DNA from: Thiobaca trueperi
Lineage (GTDB): Bacteria > Pseudomonadota > Gammaproteobacteria > Chromatiales > Chromatiaceae
Reading direction: 5' to 3'
NCBI RefSeq assembly: GCF_004342175.1
Contig: NZ_SMAO01000002.1
Location: 310,001-374,000, forward strand
Length of the DNA: 64,000 nucleotides
The notes below the pieces were generated by a model, which was not told the origin of the DNA, did not search any database, and worked only from the letters and a program-made list of their open reading frames with translations. The position numbers and the translations under genes are program-made. Below, piece after piece: positions 51,455 to 60,060 of this stretch. Numbering within the stretch: the stretch's first letter is position 1; every line of letters begins with the position of its first letter.

Positions 51455-51984
51455 CAGGGCAGGATGCGGATCGGCGTTCCGTCCGGAACCAGCTTCCAGA
51501 TTTCATCAATTTCATGGTTCTGCACGGCAATGCAGCCCTGGGTCCAATCGCGATTGAGGTATTGGCGGCGCATGCTTTCCGACTGGATATAGTTGGGCAT
51601 GCCATGGACCATGATATTGCCGCCCGGATTGTAGCCGAGCAGTTTGCTGCTCAGACGATCCTGTTTGTTGGGATAGGAGATATGGATGGCCTTGTAAAAA
51701 TTGCTCTTGGGGTTGCGCCAGTTGAGGACGTATTCGCCGACCGGCGTGCGCCCGTCGCCCTCGCGGTATTTGTGGCCGACAGGCGAGCCGCCAAGGGCGA
51801 CGCGGTATTCCCGGACAGGTCGGCCCTGGCTGTGGAGTTCCAGCTTGCGTTCCGATTTTTTGACTACGACCAGGTCGACGGGGCCGGTGAATTTCTGCTC
51901 AATGGCCGGTTTGCTGCTGCTGCACCCCCCCAGCCCGAGCAGTCCCGCGAGCGCGAGCACAAAGAAGACGGATCGGCTGCGCAT
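51454..51984 (-). CDS. Lipoprotein L,D-transpeptidase (YkuD domain)
   Basis: 176 residues. The N-terminus MRSRSVFFVLALAGLLGLGG ends in a lipobox (LGGC), so it is a lipoprotein. The YkuD catalytic motif has IMVHGMPN (His) and DWTQGCIAVQN (Cys). It cross-links peptidoglycan stems or attaches proteins to the wall. ATG 51984 fits the signal peptide; an upstream in-frame Met at 52053 adds a tail that would block it. First gene of a pair with the sensor kinase. Confidence 0.88.
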   Translation of the reverse strand: MRSRSVFFVLALAGLLGLGGCSSSKPAIEQKFTGPVDLVVVKKSERKLELHSQGRPVREYRVALGGSPVGHKYREGDGRTPVGEYVLNWRNPKSNFYKAIHISYPNKQDRLSSKLLGYNPGGNIMVHGMPNYIQSESMRRQYLNRDWTQGCIAVQNHEIDEIWKLVPDGTPIRILP

Positions 51985-52089
51985 CCGGGGTGTCGGTTCG
52001 CGCCGCGTTGGGATGGGGTCGATGTTCAGGGTTGGATGGGTGTCGAGGTACATGGGTCGGAATCCTGAGCGGTCATGCCGTTTCGGCTG

Positions 52090-52263
52090 CTAAACCGCGT
52101 CCAGAGCTAAGTGGGCGTCGTTTTGAGTGGAAGCAGACTGGTCTGAATCCACAATCGTTCCGTTGGCGCGAATCCTTAAACCGCGCCCGCTCCGACGCTG
52201 CTTAGTTGCGACGACGCCATGCCGATACAGAAAACAGCGCATGTCACGCCGGGCGCGGTTTAA
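52090..52263. repeat. Modular repeat, locus 7 (diverged B plus A, no spacer)
   Basis: A diverged module with a ctaaaccgcgtcc left end (52090-52175) runs directly into a well-kept module A (52176-52263, ttaaaccgcgccc to ggcgcggtttaa). The AT spacer is missing. It fills most of the 325-bp gap between the transpeptidase start and the DUF1840 gene; I see no gene in the gap. Confidence 0.78.
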
Positions 52264-52309
52264 GTTCACAATCAACCCAAGAAAGTTTATGTAACCTCAT
52301 GACTAAAAT

Positions 52310-52624
52310 CTATTCCCACATCACATTTTCGCCATCGCGGGCAGCGGCTGTGAGCAGATTGATCAGGGGCAGGGCGCGATGGGCCAGACTGACGTGCTGA
52401 TTTTCACCGTTATCCGGTGCGGCGTGGTTCGACGCGGGATCCAGAGGCTCGCTGGCATGCTCCCCGACAGCCGTTTTCAGCCGTTCCAGTGCGACCGGAA
52501 TATCCGCCGCCAGTAGCGCACCCGGCACGCTGCCGCTATGCCCCATCAGCTTGATGAGCGTCACGGCCACCTCGCCAAACATGGTGATGTTTGCGTAAGC
52601 CTTGGTTTGAAAGGTGATCAGCAT
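52310..52624 (-). CDS. DUF1840 family protein
   Basis: 104 residues. MLITFQTKAYANITMFGEVA and VTLIKLMGHSGSVPGALLAA are the conserved DUF1840 start, with RALPLINLLTAAARDGENVM at the end. The family is small and uncharacterised, found in many proteobacteria; some members are near heat-shock or metal genes. No operon partner is clear here. Confidence 0.85.
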   Translation of the reverse strand: MLITFQTKAYANITMFGEVAVTLIKLMGHSGSVPGALLAADIPVALERLKTAVGEHASEPLDPASNHAAPDNGENQHVSLAHRALPLINLLTAAARDGENVMWE

Positions 52625-52733
52625 GGGATTCTCCGGTCTGGTTTTGTTCGGTGGACGTTACTGGTTTAGACAACGATTGAAGACTGTTTTGGAGCCTCTG
52701 CACTGCCGCACTGGACAGCAACGGGAAAGCACC

Positions 52734-54542
52734 TTATTCCCAGACGCCAGCGGAATCGAGGATCCGCTCGGCGGCCGTCGGATCCCCGGCCTGCAAAACG
52801 GTCCGGGCCAGATAGACCAGGGTGTCGGTGCGCTCGACAGGGTCTGTCAGGGCGTTGGCCTGCGCGATGGCGGTGACGAAATCGGTCTGCGCCTGAGCCG
52901 TCTGGCTCTGTTGTGCGCGACTGAGCGCCAGGGCGGCGAGCGCCTTGGCGCTGACAGGGGAGGGTGCCCCGGCGCTGGTCAGCATGGTCGATGCCGCTTC
53001 AGTATCGCCGGCCTCGGCCAGACGCTGCGCCAGGACCGATCTGGCAACCGTCTGGCTGGATCCGCCCTGAATTCTGCTCAGGGCGGTCGTCGCCTGCTCC
53101 GCGAATGTGGCCGACTGTTCGCGCTGCCCCGCAAGCGCCATGTCGCGGGCGAGCGTGCCCAGGAGATCAATCCGCTCCACTGGATTGCCGGCGGACTGCG
53201 CGGCCGTCGCGGCCGCCAGACTGAGATAGTCTTTTTTGGCGGGCAGCGTTGCGTCCTCGTGGGCCGCAAGGGCCAGACGTCCATAGGCCATGGCGCGGAA
53301 GCTGGGGGTGATAATCGAATCGGCGAGGAGATTGGCCCGTCGCCATTGCGACTGGGCACTGTCCGCCTCAAGCCGCTGGGCATGCCGGGCGGCGAGACCG
53401 GCGCGCAACGCGACCGCATCGCGCAGCAGCGCATCCATCGGGATACGCGACGCCGCGTTCGGATTTTCGTTGAAGCGCGCCAGCGCGCGGTCGAGCAGAT
53501 TGGCGGCAAGACCCAAATCACCGGCGTCGAGCCGGTAGAACGCCAGATCAGCCAGAATGCGCGGATCGCTGGCAACGGTATTGGTGGTTTGGTCGTTGAG
53601 GCTGGATGCCGGGGCGGGGATGAGTGCGTCGGGGATATCGACCCTGGGCGCGCCGCCGTTCGATTCGGCACCACTCATTCCGGCAGCGGCGAGGCCGTCC
53701 GGCGTGGTCGTCGATGAGGTTGCGCCAGCGCCTGCCATCTCCGCCGACACGCCTTGACCGGAGGCGGCAAGCTCTGGATCGACGCCGGGATCGGCCCCGA
53801 CCGTGACTGACAGACCGGGCGGAGGCGTGATGACAATCTGCATCCCGCCGGGCTGGCCGGTCGGCGCGCCGGCCTCATCCAACCCGGTTTCGTTGCGATG
53901 CTGATCCCAGACAAAGAAGCCGACGCCACCGCCAGCCAGAATCAGGACCGCCAGGATCGGCAGCGAAATGCTGGGCGCCAGGAAGGGTTTCAGCTTGCTG
54001 TAAAACGTGATGCCCAGCTCTTTTTCGACCCTGCGGCGGGCGATCTTGCGTAATTTTTCGGCCTGTTTGCGCTCGGCATCGCGGCTCTGCTGCTCGTTCA
54101 CGACCGCCGTTTGCGTGGCGAGTGTCCGACGCTCCAATTCAATCGCCTGCTGCAAGTCGAATGCCTGGCGATTGGATTGCTTGCCCTTGTACTGATCGAC
54201 CACGATCTGACATCGCTCACAGATATCCGGCGTGCCATCGGTCGTGTGGAGCTGCTCATGCCCACAGGCAGGGCAGCGATAGGATTTGGCCTCCAGGGCC
54301 AGAGACATGGGGTCGATCCGGCACAGCAGACCGATGGCCGTCAATCTTTCATGCATCTTGCGCGCCGCCGCGTCAGGAATGTTTTTCGCCAGAATGACGG
54401 TCTGATTGACGAGAATACGCTGGAATTTGGGCTCGAAAGCGGCCGGGTCGCCTTTCAGCAGACTGGCCAGCCCCGCGCGCACGGTCTGCTCCGGATAACC
54501 GGGAGCGAGCCCCAGGGCCGAAACTTTATAGGTGTCTTCCAT
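52734..54542 (-). CDS. Zinc-ribbon membrane protein with long helical repeat region
   Basis: 602 residues. The N-terminal ~80 residues (DTYKVSALGLAPGYPEQTVR) form the same small domain as in the protein at 7010-8308. A CxxC-CxxC ribbon follows (YRCPACGHEQLHTTDG and CERCQIVVDQY; ~84-118), then one membrane helix (ISLPILAVLILAGGGVGFFV), a disordered stretch, and a C-terminal region (~330-602) of paired alanine-rich helices of TPR/SEL1-like look. ATG 54542 is used; upstream sequence does not fit. Function unknown; a cell-envelope scaffold is a guess. Confidence 0.68.
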   Translation of the reverse strand: MEDTYKVSALGLAPGYPEQTVRAGLASLLKGDPAAFEPKFQRILVNQTVILAKNIPDAAARKMHERLTAIGLLCRIDPMSLALEAKSYRCPACGHEQLHTTDGTPDICERCQIVVDQYKGKQSNRQAFDLQQAIELERRTLATQTAVVNEQQSRDAERKQAEKLRKIARRRVEKELGITFYSKLKPFLAPSISLPILAVLILAGGGVGFFVWDQHRNETGLDEAGAPTGQPGGMQIVITPPPGLSVTVGADPGVDPELAASGQGVSAEMAGAGATSSTTTPDGLAAAGMSGAESNGGAPRVDIPDALIPAPASSLNDQTTNTVASDPRILADLAFYRLDAGDLGLAANLLDRALARFNENPNAASRIPMDALLRDAVALRAGLAARHAQRLEADSAQSQWRRANLLADSIITPSFRAMAYGRLALAAHEDATLPAKKDYLSLAAATAAQSAGNPVERIDLLGTLARDMALAGQREQSATFAEQATTALSRIQGGSSQTVARSVLAQRLAEAGDTEAASTMLTSAGAPSPVSAKALAALALSRAQQSQTAQAQTDFVTAIAQANALTDPVERTDTLVYLARTVLQAGDPTAAERILDSAGVWE

Positions 54543-54714
54543 CGGAAACGATCCCCTCGACTGAGCTTGTATTGTGATGTGACGCACAGACAGCCCCGGC
54601 TTTGTACGTGAGTGACCGACTCCAAATCAAGCCTTGCGTATCAACGCTTCTTTCAATCCCCGCATGAGACGCTAGAATGCAGCGTTCAGCGATTTCCCAA
54701 CCATTCGAGACACC

Positions 54715-56388
54715 ATGACCGACGCCGCCGAGCCGCCACGCACCCATTTCATCCGCCAGATCGTCGAAGCGGATCTGGCCTCCGGCAAACATGACCGGAT
54801 CCTCACCCGCTTCCCGCCCGAGCCGAACGGCTATCTGCATATCGGACACGCCAAGTCCATCACGCTCAACTTCGGGCTGGCCGAAGCGGTCGGCGGTGCC
54901 TGCAATCTGCGCTTCGACGACACCAATCCGCTCAAGGAGGATGTCGAATTCGTCGATTCCATCCAGGAGGACGTGCGCTGGCTCGGGTTCGACTGGGGCG
55001 ACCGGCTCTATTTCGCCTCGGATTATTTCGAGCAGCTTTATGGTTTCGCGGTCGAGCTGATCGAAAAGGGTCTGGCCTATGTCTGCGACCTCAGCGCCGA
55101 AGAGACGCGGCTCTATCGCGGCACCCTCACCGAGCCGGGCCGTGACAGCCCCAACCGGAATCGCCCGGTGGCCGAGAATCTCGATCTCTTCACCCGCATG
55201 CGTGCCGGCGAGTTCCCGGACGGTGCGCGCACCCTGCGCGCCAAGATCGACATGGCCTCGCCCAACATCAACCTGCGCGACCCGGTGCTCTATCGCATCA
55301 AGCACGGCGTGGTCCACCATCAGACCGGCACCGCCTGGTGTCTCTACCCGACCTACGACTACACCCACCCGCTCTCCGACGCCCTGGAAGGCATCACCCA
55401 CTCGCTCTGCACCCTGGAGTTCGAGGACCATCGACCGCTCTACGACTGGTGCATCAACAACGTCTCGGTGCCCTGCAAACCGCGTCAGATCGAGTTCAGC
55501 CGGCTCAATCTCGAATACACGGTCATGAGCAAGCGCCGTCTGACCGATCTGGTCGGCGAGGGCCATGTCCAGGGCTGGGACGATCCGCGCATGCCGACCC
55601 TGGCCGGTCTGCGCCGACGCGGTTACACCCCGGCGGCGGTTCGCGATTTCTGCGAGCGCATCGGCATCACCAAATCCGACAATCTGGTCGAAATGGCCCT
55701 GCTGGAAAGCGCCATCCGCGACGACCTGGACGCCACCGCACCACGCCGCATGGCCGTCCTGCGTCCGCTCAGGGTGGTGCTGACCAATTATCCCGCAGAC
55801 CGCACCGAGTCGATGGAATCCAGAAACCATCCCAAGGACGAGACGCAGGGCACCCGCGCCATCCCCTTCGGGCGCGAGATTTATATCGACCGCAACGACT
55901 TCACCGAGAACCCGCCCAAAGACTTCAAGCGGCTCATCCCCGGCGGCGAGGTCCGTCTGCGCAATGCCTACGTCATCCGCTGCGACGAGGTCATCAAGGA
56001 CGCGCACGGTGAGGTCGTGGAACTGCGGGCAAGCGTCGATCTCGACACCCTGGGCCGGAACCCCGAGGGACGCAAAGTCAAGGGCGTCATCCATTGGGTG
56101 TCGGCGGCCCAGGCCGTCCCGGCGGAGATCCGGCTCTATGACCGTCTGTTCAGCGTCCCGACGCCGGGCGCGGGCGGGACCGATTACCGCACCGAGATCA
56201 ATCCCGACTCGCTGCGGGTGCTGTCCGGCTGTCTGCTGGAGTCGTCGCTGCGCGCGGTGCAGCCCGGCGAGCGTTTCCAGTTCGAGCGCGAGGGTTATTT
56301 TGTCGCCGACCCGGACTCGACCCCTGAGCGCCCGGTGTTCAATCTCACGGTTGGATTGCGCGATACCTGGGGGAGGAGTCAGGCGTGA
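54715..56388 (+). CDS. glnS: Glutaminyl-tRNA synthetase
   Basis: 557 residues, E. coli-like length. Class I signatures are [20 protein letters not shown] (HIGH) and YTVMSKRRL (KMSKS variant), with [20 protein letters not shown] between. The C-terminal anticodon-binding beta-barrels are complete. It charges tRNA-Gln with glutamine; possession of GlnS is normal for gammaproteobacteria. It is the last core gene before the cassette region. Confidence 0.96.
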   Translation: MTDAAEPPRTHFIRQIVEADLASGKHDRILTRFPPEPNGYLHIGHAKSITLNFGLAEAVGGACNLRFDDTNPLKEDVEFVDSIQEDVRWLGFDWGDRLYFASDYFEQLYGFAVELIEKGLAYVCDLSAEETRLYRGTLTEPGRDSPNRNRPVAENLDLFTRMRAGEFPDGARTLRAKIDMASPNINLRDPVLYRIKHGVVHHQTGTAWCLYPTYDYTHPLSDALEGITHSLCTLEFEDHRPLYDWCINNVSVPCKPRQIEFSRLNLEYTVMSKRRLTDLVGEGHVQGWDDPRMPTLAGLRRRGYTPAAVRDFCERIGITKSDNLVEMALLESAIRDDLDATAPRRMAVLRPLRVVLTNYPADRTESMESRNHPKDETQGTRAIPFGREIYIDRNDFTENPPKDFKRLIPGGEVRLRNAYVIRCDEVIKDAHGEVVELRASVDLDTLGRNPEGRKVKGVIHWVSAAQAVPAEIRLYDRLFSVPTPGAGGTDYRTEINPDSLRVLSGCLLESSLRAVQPGERFQFEREGYFVADPDSTPERPVFNLTVGLRDTWGRSQA

Positions 56389-56753
56389 CCCTTGGCTTGG
56401 CGAGATCGGTGCGGGGGCGCGCAGATCATGCCTGATCTCGTCAGGTTCCAGCACCGACGGGGATGTCGGTTTCAATGCATGCAAAAGGCTTCAACCCGCT
56501 GGACAGAGCGGCGTTGAAGCTGTTCCGGGAGACCGCGCAGACGGAGCGGATCGGGATAATGCTTTCGGTTTGAAGGAGAGCCGTTTGCGCGACGTGCACG
56601 TTGCGGATTGACAGGCGTTATTTGAAGGCTACTCTTGCGCTAGACTGCATTCAGTCTAGAACAAGAAAAGCAGACTGCAATCTAGAACACGTTGGGCAAT
56701 CTAAAAAAGCCGGGCTATGGCGATGCCAATAAATCAAATTTGCAAGGAAAATT
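56389..56753. other. Gene-poor stretch leading into the cassette region
   Basis: 365 bp without a gene I can support. It holds a perfect hairpin at 56640-56659 and, at 56691-56697, the core site gttgggc that opens the first cassette. A possible 32-codon frame at 56475 (MHAKGFNPLDRAALKLFRET) looks like a relic. The motif cggtttgaaggagag near 56567 recurs near 57739. Confidence 0.5.
56640..56659. repeat. Perfect 8-bp stem hairpin with following related arms
   Basis: ctagactg - catt - cagtctag. The next 38 bp (agaacaagaaaag, then cagactgcaatctagaacac) lead to gttgggc; a related string cagactgcaatctggatcat precedes gttgggt at 59387-59413. Confidence 0.7.
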
Positions 56754-57539
56754 ATGCTTAAAGAAAAAACATGTTTTGTCGTAATGGCTATTGGAGACCA
56801 GGAATACAATGGCAAAGCAATCACAGCGCAAGATCTCAAATCTAAATACGACGACCTAATTAAAGAAGCAATATTGAAGGCGAGCCCTGAAATATCTGTG
56901 GTTCGCGCTGACGACATATCACTACCTGGCTCTATTAGTAGCGATATACTTACCCACTTAATGCATGCGGATTATGTCATTGCTGATGTAACTTACCCCA
57001 ATCCAAATGTGTACTATGAGCTTGGATTGCGACATGCCAGTCGGCCAGGAACCATAATAATCCGAGACTCAAGCGGCCCCAAGGTGCCTTTCGATATTTC
57101 TCACTTAAGGCACTTCGAGTACGAGAACACTGCAACCGGCCTGAAATCTCTAGCAAGTAACTTAAAAGCGTATTTTGATCTTTCAGTCAAAAATCCAGGG
57201 AGGCCCGACAACCAGTTCTTAGAACTCGCAAAGCTAACAAAATACGAATTCCCGAATTACATAGATGAGCCGGAAGAAGATCCTGTAATCACTGCGATAA
57301 TGTCATTAATTACAAATCCAGATACGGCGGGTTTGTTGGTTAAAGCCGGAAGCGGGCAAGAGGTCAACCAAGCAGAAATGTTATCAGCAATTTTTCAGAA
57401 TCCCACTGTCGGACAGAATTTGCTTAAAGCGATGCTTGCAACCGGACATTTAGATCAAGGAGAAATCTTTGGTAAGCAGTCACAGAAAGGCTTACCTAGC
57501 AGAAATCGGCCAAGCACAAGTCAGAAGCGACGTCGTTGA
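56754..57539 (+). CDS. TIR/nucleoside 2-deoxyribosyltransferase-like protein
   Basis: 261 residues of low GC. CFVVMAIGDQEYNGKAITAQ, then VVRADDISLPGSISSDILTH and ADYVIADVTYPNPNVYYELG (acidic loop and conserved Glu) match the TIR-like/nucleoside 2-deoxyribosyltransferase superfamily used as NAD- or nucleotide-cleaving effectors in many defence systems. The last ~110 residues are helical, with no recognised domain, and a basic tail. It lies alone in an integron cassette. Enzymatic activity is inferred only. Confidence 0.7.
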   Translation: MLKEKTCFVVMAIGDQEYNGKAITAQDLKSKYDDLIKEAILKASPEISVVRADDISLPGSISSDILTHLMHADYVIADVTYPNPNVYYELGLRHASRPGTIIIRDSSGPKVPFDISHLRHFEYENTATGLKSLASNLKAYFDLSVKNPGRPDNQFLELAKLTKYEFPNYIDEPEEDPVITAIMSLITNPDTAGLLVKAGSGQEVNQAEMLSAIFQNPTVGQNLLKAMLATGHLDQGEIFGKQSQKGLPSRNRPSTSQKRRR

Positions 57540-57542
57540 AAT

Positions 57543-57637
57543 GCCCAACAACAGGCTCAAAGCGAGCCGCGAAGACATGCCGTAGCTGTGAATCTGCGGC
57601 CGTGTACCGTGCGGCCGCTTTAGCCTTACCGTTAGCG
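57543..57637 (+). repeat. attC recombination site
   Basis: R'' gcccaac (57543-57549), then L'' ggctcaaagcg (57554-57564), which pairs with L' cgctttagcc (57616-57625) leaving one extrahelical c, then R' gttagcg (57631-57637). This box arrangement, about 95 bp and imperfectly palindromic with an unpaired base on one arm, is what integron integrases recognise. R' deviates at its last two positions from GTTRRRY. Confidence 0.75.
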
Positions 57638-57767
57638 CACTACATGCATATCCTCTGGCTCCCACGCTCCGGAGATTGGGCAAGCCATGTAGATACAAGG
57701 GTACGCATCGCGTACTTTTTCCTCTGATTGCGGCGCTACCTCGGTTTGAAGGAGAGTCGTCATCTAG

Positions 57768-57842
57768 CTCCCACGCTCCGGCGTGGGAGTACGTCGCGAC
57801 GCTCTGGCGTCGCGTCTCGATACGCACCGCTAGAGCGGTGCG
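57768..57842. repeat. Three consecutive perfect hairpins
   Basis: ctcccacgc-tccg-gcgtgggag (57768-57789), cgcgacgc-tctg-gcgtcgcg (57795-57814) and cgcaccgct-ag-agcggtgcg (57823-57842). They form a composite interspersed repeat in the 544-bp gene-free gap 57540-58083. Confidence 0.8.
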
Positions 57843-57922
57843 ACGGCATTCCTACGCGGGAGAGATTGGGCAAGAATTCGCAAATTGCCAATCAAGCGCG
57901 ACATCTCGACCACATCCCGTAG

Positions 57923-57991
57923 GTCGGGTTAGGCGTGCGTAGTGCGGTTTATTTTTACCACTCAATGCTTTGGTGCACGCCGCAACCCGAC
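57923..57991. repeat. gtcgggttaggcgtgc inverted repeat
   Basis: gtcgggttaggcgtgc (57923-57938) pairs with gcacgccgcaacccgac (57975-57991). Same look as short palindromes found between genes in many proteobacteria. It lies in the gap before the methyltransferase cassette gene. Confidence 0.75.
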
Positions 57992-58104
57992 ACCAGTCCA
58001 CGGATCGTCGGGTTATGCTGCACTAACTCGACCTGCGCAGGAATACTTTCACGGTCTCGGGAGCGTGGGAACGACGCCAGAACATGTTAGACAGACAGTC
58101 ATCT

Positions 58105-58788
58105 ATGGGATTCACACTCGAAAAAGTTGTGCCGTGGGGGCGTTCTTATGAAGAATACGTCAACATGTTTGGGCTTTCAGAGGTCGATCTTGGACTTCGC
58201 ATTCTTGGCTGTGGTGATGGCCCAGCGGCGTTCAATGCAGTACTGACCAAACAAGGTGGGAATATTGTCTCGGTAGATCCAATCTACGTTTTTGAGGCAG
58301 AACAGATAAGGAGCCGCATCTCCGAAACGTATGAAAGCGTTATGGCACAAATGTGTAAAAACCAAAGCGGCTACGTCTGGGAAGCCATTCCGTCGGTAGA
58401 GCAACTTGGGAGTCTTCGCATGTCTGCGATGGAAATATTCCTCACAGACTTTGATGCGGGAAAAAAGGAAGGCCGATACATCCCAGGGGAATTACCGTCG
58501 CTGCCTTTTAAAAATGGAAATTTCGACATCGCCTTGTCGTCTCATTTCTTGTTTTTGTACAGCGCCCATCTGTCGGCAGAGTTTCATCTTCATGCGCTTC
58601 AAGAAATGTTGCGTGTTGCTCGCGAAGTGCGTGTATTTCCAATGCTTACGCTCGATGGTGCCTCATCACCACACCTCCATTTCGTGACCGAATATCTCGC
58701 AAATCATGGCTTCGCTGTTGAAGTTAAACGTGTGCCTTACGAGTTTCAGCGAGGTGGAAATGAAATGCTGTTGGTCAAACCCGTGTAG
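58105..58788 (+). CDS. SAM-dependent methyltransferase-like protein (cassette gene)
   Basis: 227 residues from ATG 58105. FTLEKVVPWGRSYEEYVNMF starts the family; LGLRILGCGDGPAAFNAVLT is the SAM loop; FDIALSSHFLFLYSAHLSAE is the motif IV region. Known as a small conserved methyltransferase-like family without assigned substrate. An upstream in-frame ATG at 58084 exists; gttagac at 58086-58092, which fits the integron core GTTRRRY, suggests that part is cassette boundary, not gene. Moderate GC. Confidence 0.75.
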   Translation: MGFTLEKVVPWGRSYEEYVNMFGLSEVDLGLRILGCGDGPAAFNAVLTKQGGNIVSVDPIYVFEAEQIRSRISETYESVMAQMCKNQSGYVWEAIPSVEQLGSLRMSAMEIFLTDFDAGKKEGRYIPGELPSLPFKNGNFDIALSSHFLFLYSAHLSAEFHLHALQEMLRVAREVRVFPMLTLDGASSPHLHFVTEYLANHGFAVEVKRVPYEFQRGGNEMLLVKPV

Positions 58789-58853
58789 GCTGGGGTGAGT
58801 TTACGAACCCCAACAATTCTCAGGTGTGATGTTTCGCTCTCGCTCATCCCAAC
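58789..58853. repeat. ggtgagttt palindromic repeat, copy 1
   Basis: gctggggtgagtttacgaac, a centre caattctcaggtgtgatgtt, then cgctctcgctcatcccaacc. Imperfect palindrome. A second copy in the same orientation is at 59282-59353, so the two flank the VOC gene. Confidence 0.8.
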
Positions 58854-58878
58854 CAGCGGCTCTGCACCAGGAGACCAT

Positions 58879-59259
58879 ATGAAAGCCATCGAATTATCGA
58901 CATGCTTTATTACAAAAGATGTAGATGCCTGCCGCGAATTCTATCAGTGCCATTTATCGGCGCAGGCCGTTTTTGATTGTGGCTGGTATGTCAATTTGCG
59001 CATTAGTGGTCATGGGCCATCCATTCAGTTCATGCAGCCGCAAGGCGAAATGCCAGCCTTTAATGGCGCAGGAATCATGCTCAATTTCAAAGTTGATGAT
59101 GTTGATTCGGAACATGCAAGACTGATGGGGGAGGGTCTGCAAACTGCAATGCCATTGGATGATCACCCGTGGGGAGATCGGGGATTTTCTGTTATCGACC
59201 CAATTGGAAATTCAGTTTACATCTATTCAGATCGTGAGCCGTCAGATGAATTCAAATAA
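58879..59259 (+). CDS. VOC/glyoxalase-fold protein
   Basis: 126 residues. ELSTCFITKDVDACREFYQC begins a vicinal-oxygen-chelate fold and DHPWGDRGFSVIDPIGNSVY is its C-terminal signature. Related small cassette proteins include antibiotic-binding and fosfomycin/bleomycin-type resistance proteins, but nothing here fixes the ligand. gcaccaggagaccat gives a good ribosome site before ATG 58879. Flanked by two direct copies of a palindromic repeat. Confidence 0.82.
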   Translation: MKAIELSTCFITKDVDACREFYQCHLSAQAVFDCGWYVNLRISGHGPSIQFMQPQGEMPAFNGAGIMLNFKVDDVDSEHARLMGEGLQTAMPLDDHPWGDRGFSVIDPIGNSVYIYSDREPSDEFK

Positions 59260-59281
59260 TACTACAAGGGCTGACAGACCG

Positions 59282-59353
59282 GGTTGAGGTGAGTTTGCGA
59301 ACCCTGACAATTCTCAGGTGTGATGTTGGGGTTCGCTCTCGCTCATCCCAGCC
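59282..59353. repeat. ggtgagttt palindromic repeat, copy 2
   Basis: Begins ggttgaggtgagtttgcgaa and shares aattctcaggtgtgatgtt and tcgctctcgctcatccca with copy 1; it has a 5-base insert (ggggt) after tgatgtt. Pairing of gcgaacc with ggttcgc is better here than in copy 1. Confidence 0.8.
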
Positions 59354-59386
59354 TGCGGTCCTGCGTTTAGTCTGGGGCATTAAAAC

Positions 59387-59413
59387 CAGACTGCAATCTG
59401 GATCATGTTGGGT
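59387..59413 (+). repeat. Probable cassette boundary (core site gttgggt)
   Basis: cagactgcaatctggatcat followed by gttgggt, which fits GTTRRRY. Closely similar to 56671-56697. Upstream, agtctgg and ccagact form a short stem. No matching R'' acccaac was found to the right, so the far end of this cassette may be decayed. Confidence 0.45.
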
Positions 59414-59451
59414 GGACGCCTTCGGCGCGAATCAAGAGTAGGAAATGTGCT

Positions 59452-60060
59452 ATGGGAAATGATGGAAACAAATCAATTGTTAGCCTTAGAGTTGCATATG
59501 AATCTGAGCTTGAAAGGTTCAAGGCTGATTTGCAAGAAGCTTTTAGAGTATCGGCAGAAAGAGAATTCGGTCATACACTAGATAAGCCAATTCCTTCTGA
59601 TGAAGATGTCGAGGAGTCGTTTAGAGCTGATGGCGCTATTGTATATCAGATTCTTGTTGATGAAAAAATTGCTGGTGGCGCTATTGTATTGATTGACGAA
59701 GTAACTCAATGCAATAAACTATCATTATTTTTTATTTTAAATGGAAAGCATGATCGCGGTGTTGGGTATAAGGCTTGGAAGGCAATTGAGGAAAGGCATC
59801 CAAAAACAAAGATATGGGAAACTTTTACTCCATATTTTGAAAAAAGAAACATTCATTTTTATGTAAATAAGTGCGGCTTTAAAATCGTCGGGTTTTATAA
59901 TAAGCATCACCCTGATCCAGATCACAGGCATGATGGTGATGCTGGTGAAAAAGATGAAATGTTCAAATTTGAAAAGCAAATGGAATGGGCGGAATCAGCC
60001 GAACCAGCAGCAGTCTCTTCAAACAGGCGGGCTGGACATGAAGTGATGCGCTTTCGATGA
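59452..60060 (+). CDS. GNAT-family acetyltransferase-like cassette protein
   Basis: 202 residues, AT-rich, unlike the flanks. IVYQILVDEKIAGGAIVLID, LFFILNGKHDRGVGYKAWKA and ETFTPYFEKRNIHFYVNKCG with FKIVGFY follow the GNAT beta-alpha pattern (acetyl-CoA loop at RGVGYKAW). The last ~25 residues (AEPAAVSSNRRAGHEVMRFR) come from higher-GC sequence, so the C-terminus may be a fusion with foreign DNA. The stop overlaps the next start as ATGA. Confidence 0.75.
   Translation: MGNDGNKSIVSLRVAYESELERFKADLQEAFRVSAEREFGHTLDKPIPSDEDVEESFRADGAIVYQILVDEKIAGGAIVLIDEVTQCNKLSLFFILNGKHDRGVGYKAWKAIEERHPKTKIWETFTPYFEKRNIHFYVNKCGFKIVGFYNKHHPDPDHRHDGDAGEKDEMFKFEKQMEWAESAEPAAVSSNRRAGHEVMRFR

Larger units (their letters stand above)
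56691..57637 (+). mobile_element. Integron gene cassette with intact boundaries
   Basis: The left core site gttgggc (56691-56697) is exactly complementary to gcccaac (57543-57549), the R'' site of the attC at its right end, as expected of one cassette, where both come from the same circle. Recombination would occur after the first g of gttgggc and of gttagcg (57631). The single gene inside points in cassette orientation. Confidence 0.7.

Noticed and set aside
54526-56484. 652-residue minus-strand frame opposite glnS
   Set aside because: glnS on the plus strand has both class I signatures; the antisense frame has none.
56475-56573. 32-codon frame MHAKGFNPLDRAALKLFRET...
   Set aside because: Too short, no ribosome site and no recognised family; kept only as a remark in the gene-poor stretch.
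57768-57842. Regular hairpins considered as a CRISPR array
   Set aside because: The three hairpins differ in sequence, with no repeated unit and no spacer of constant length; no cas gene is present.
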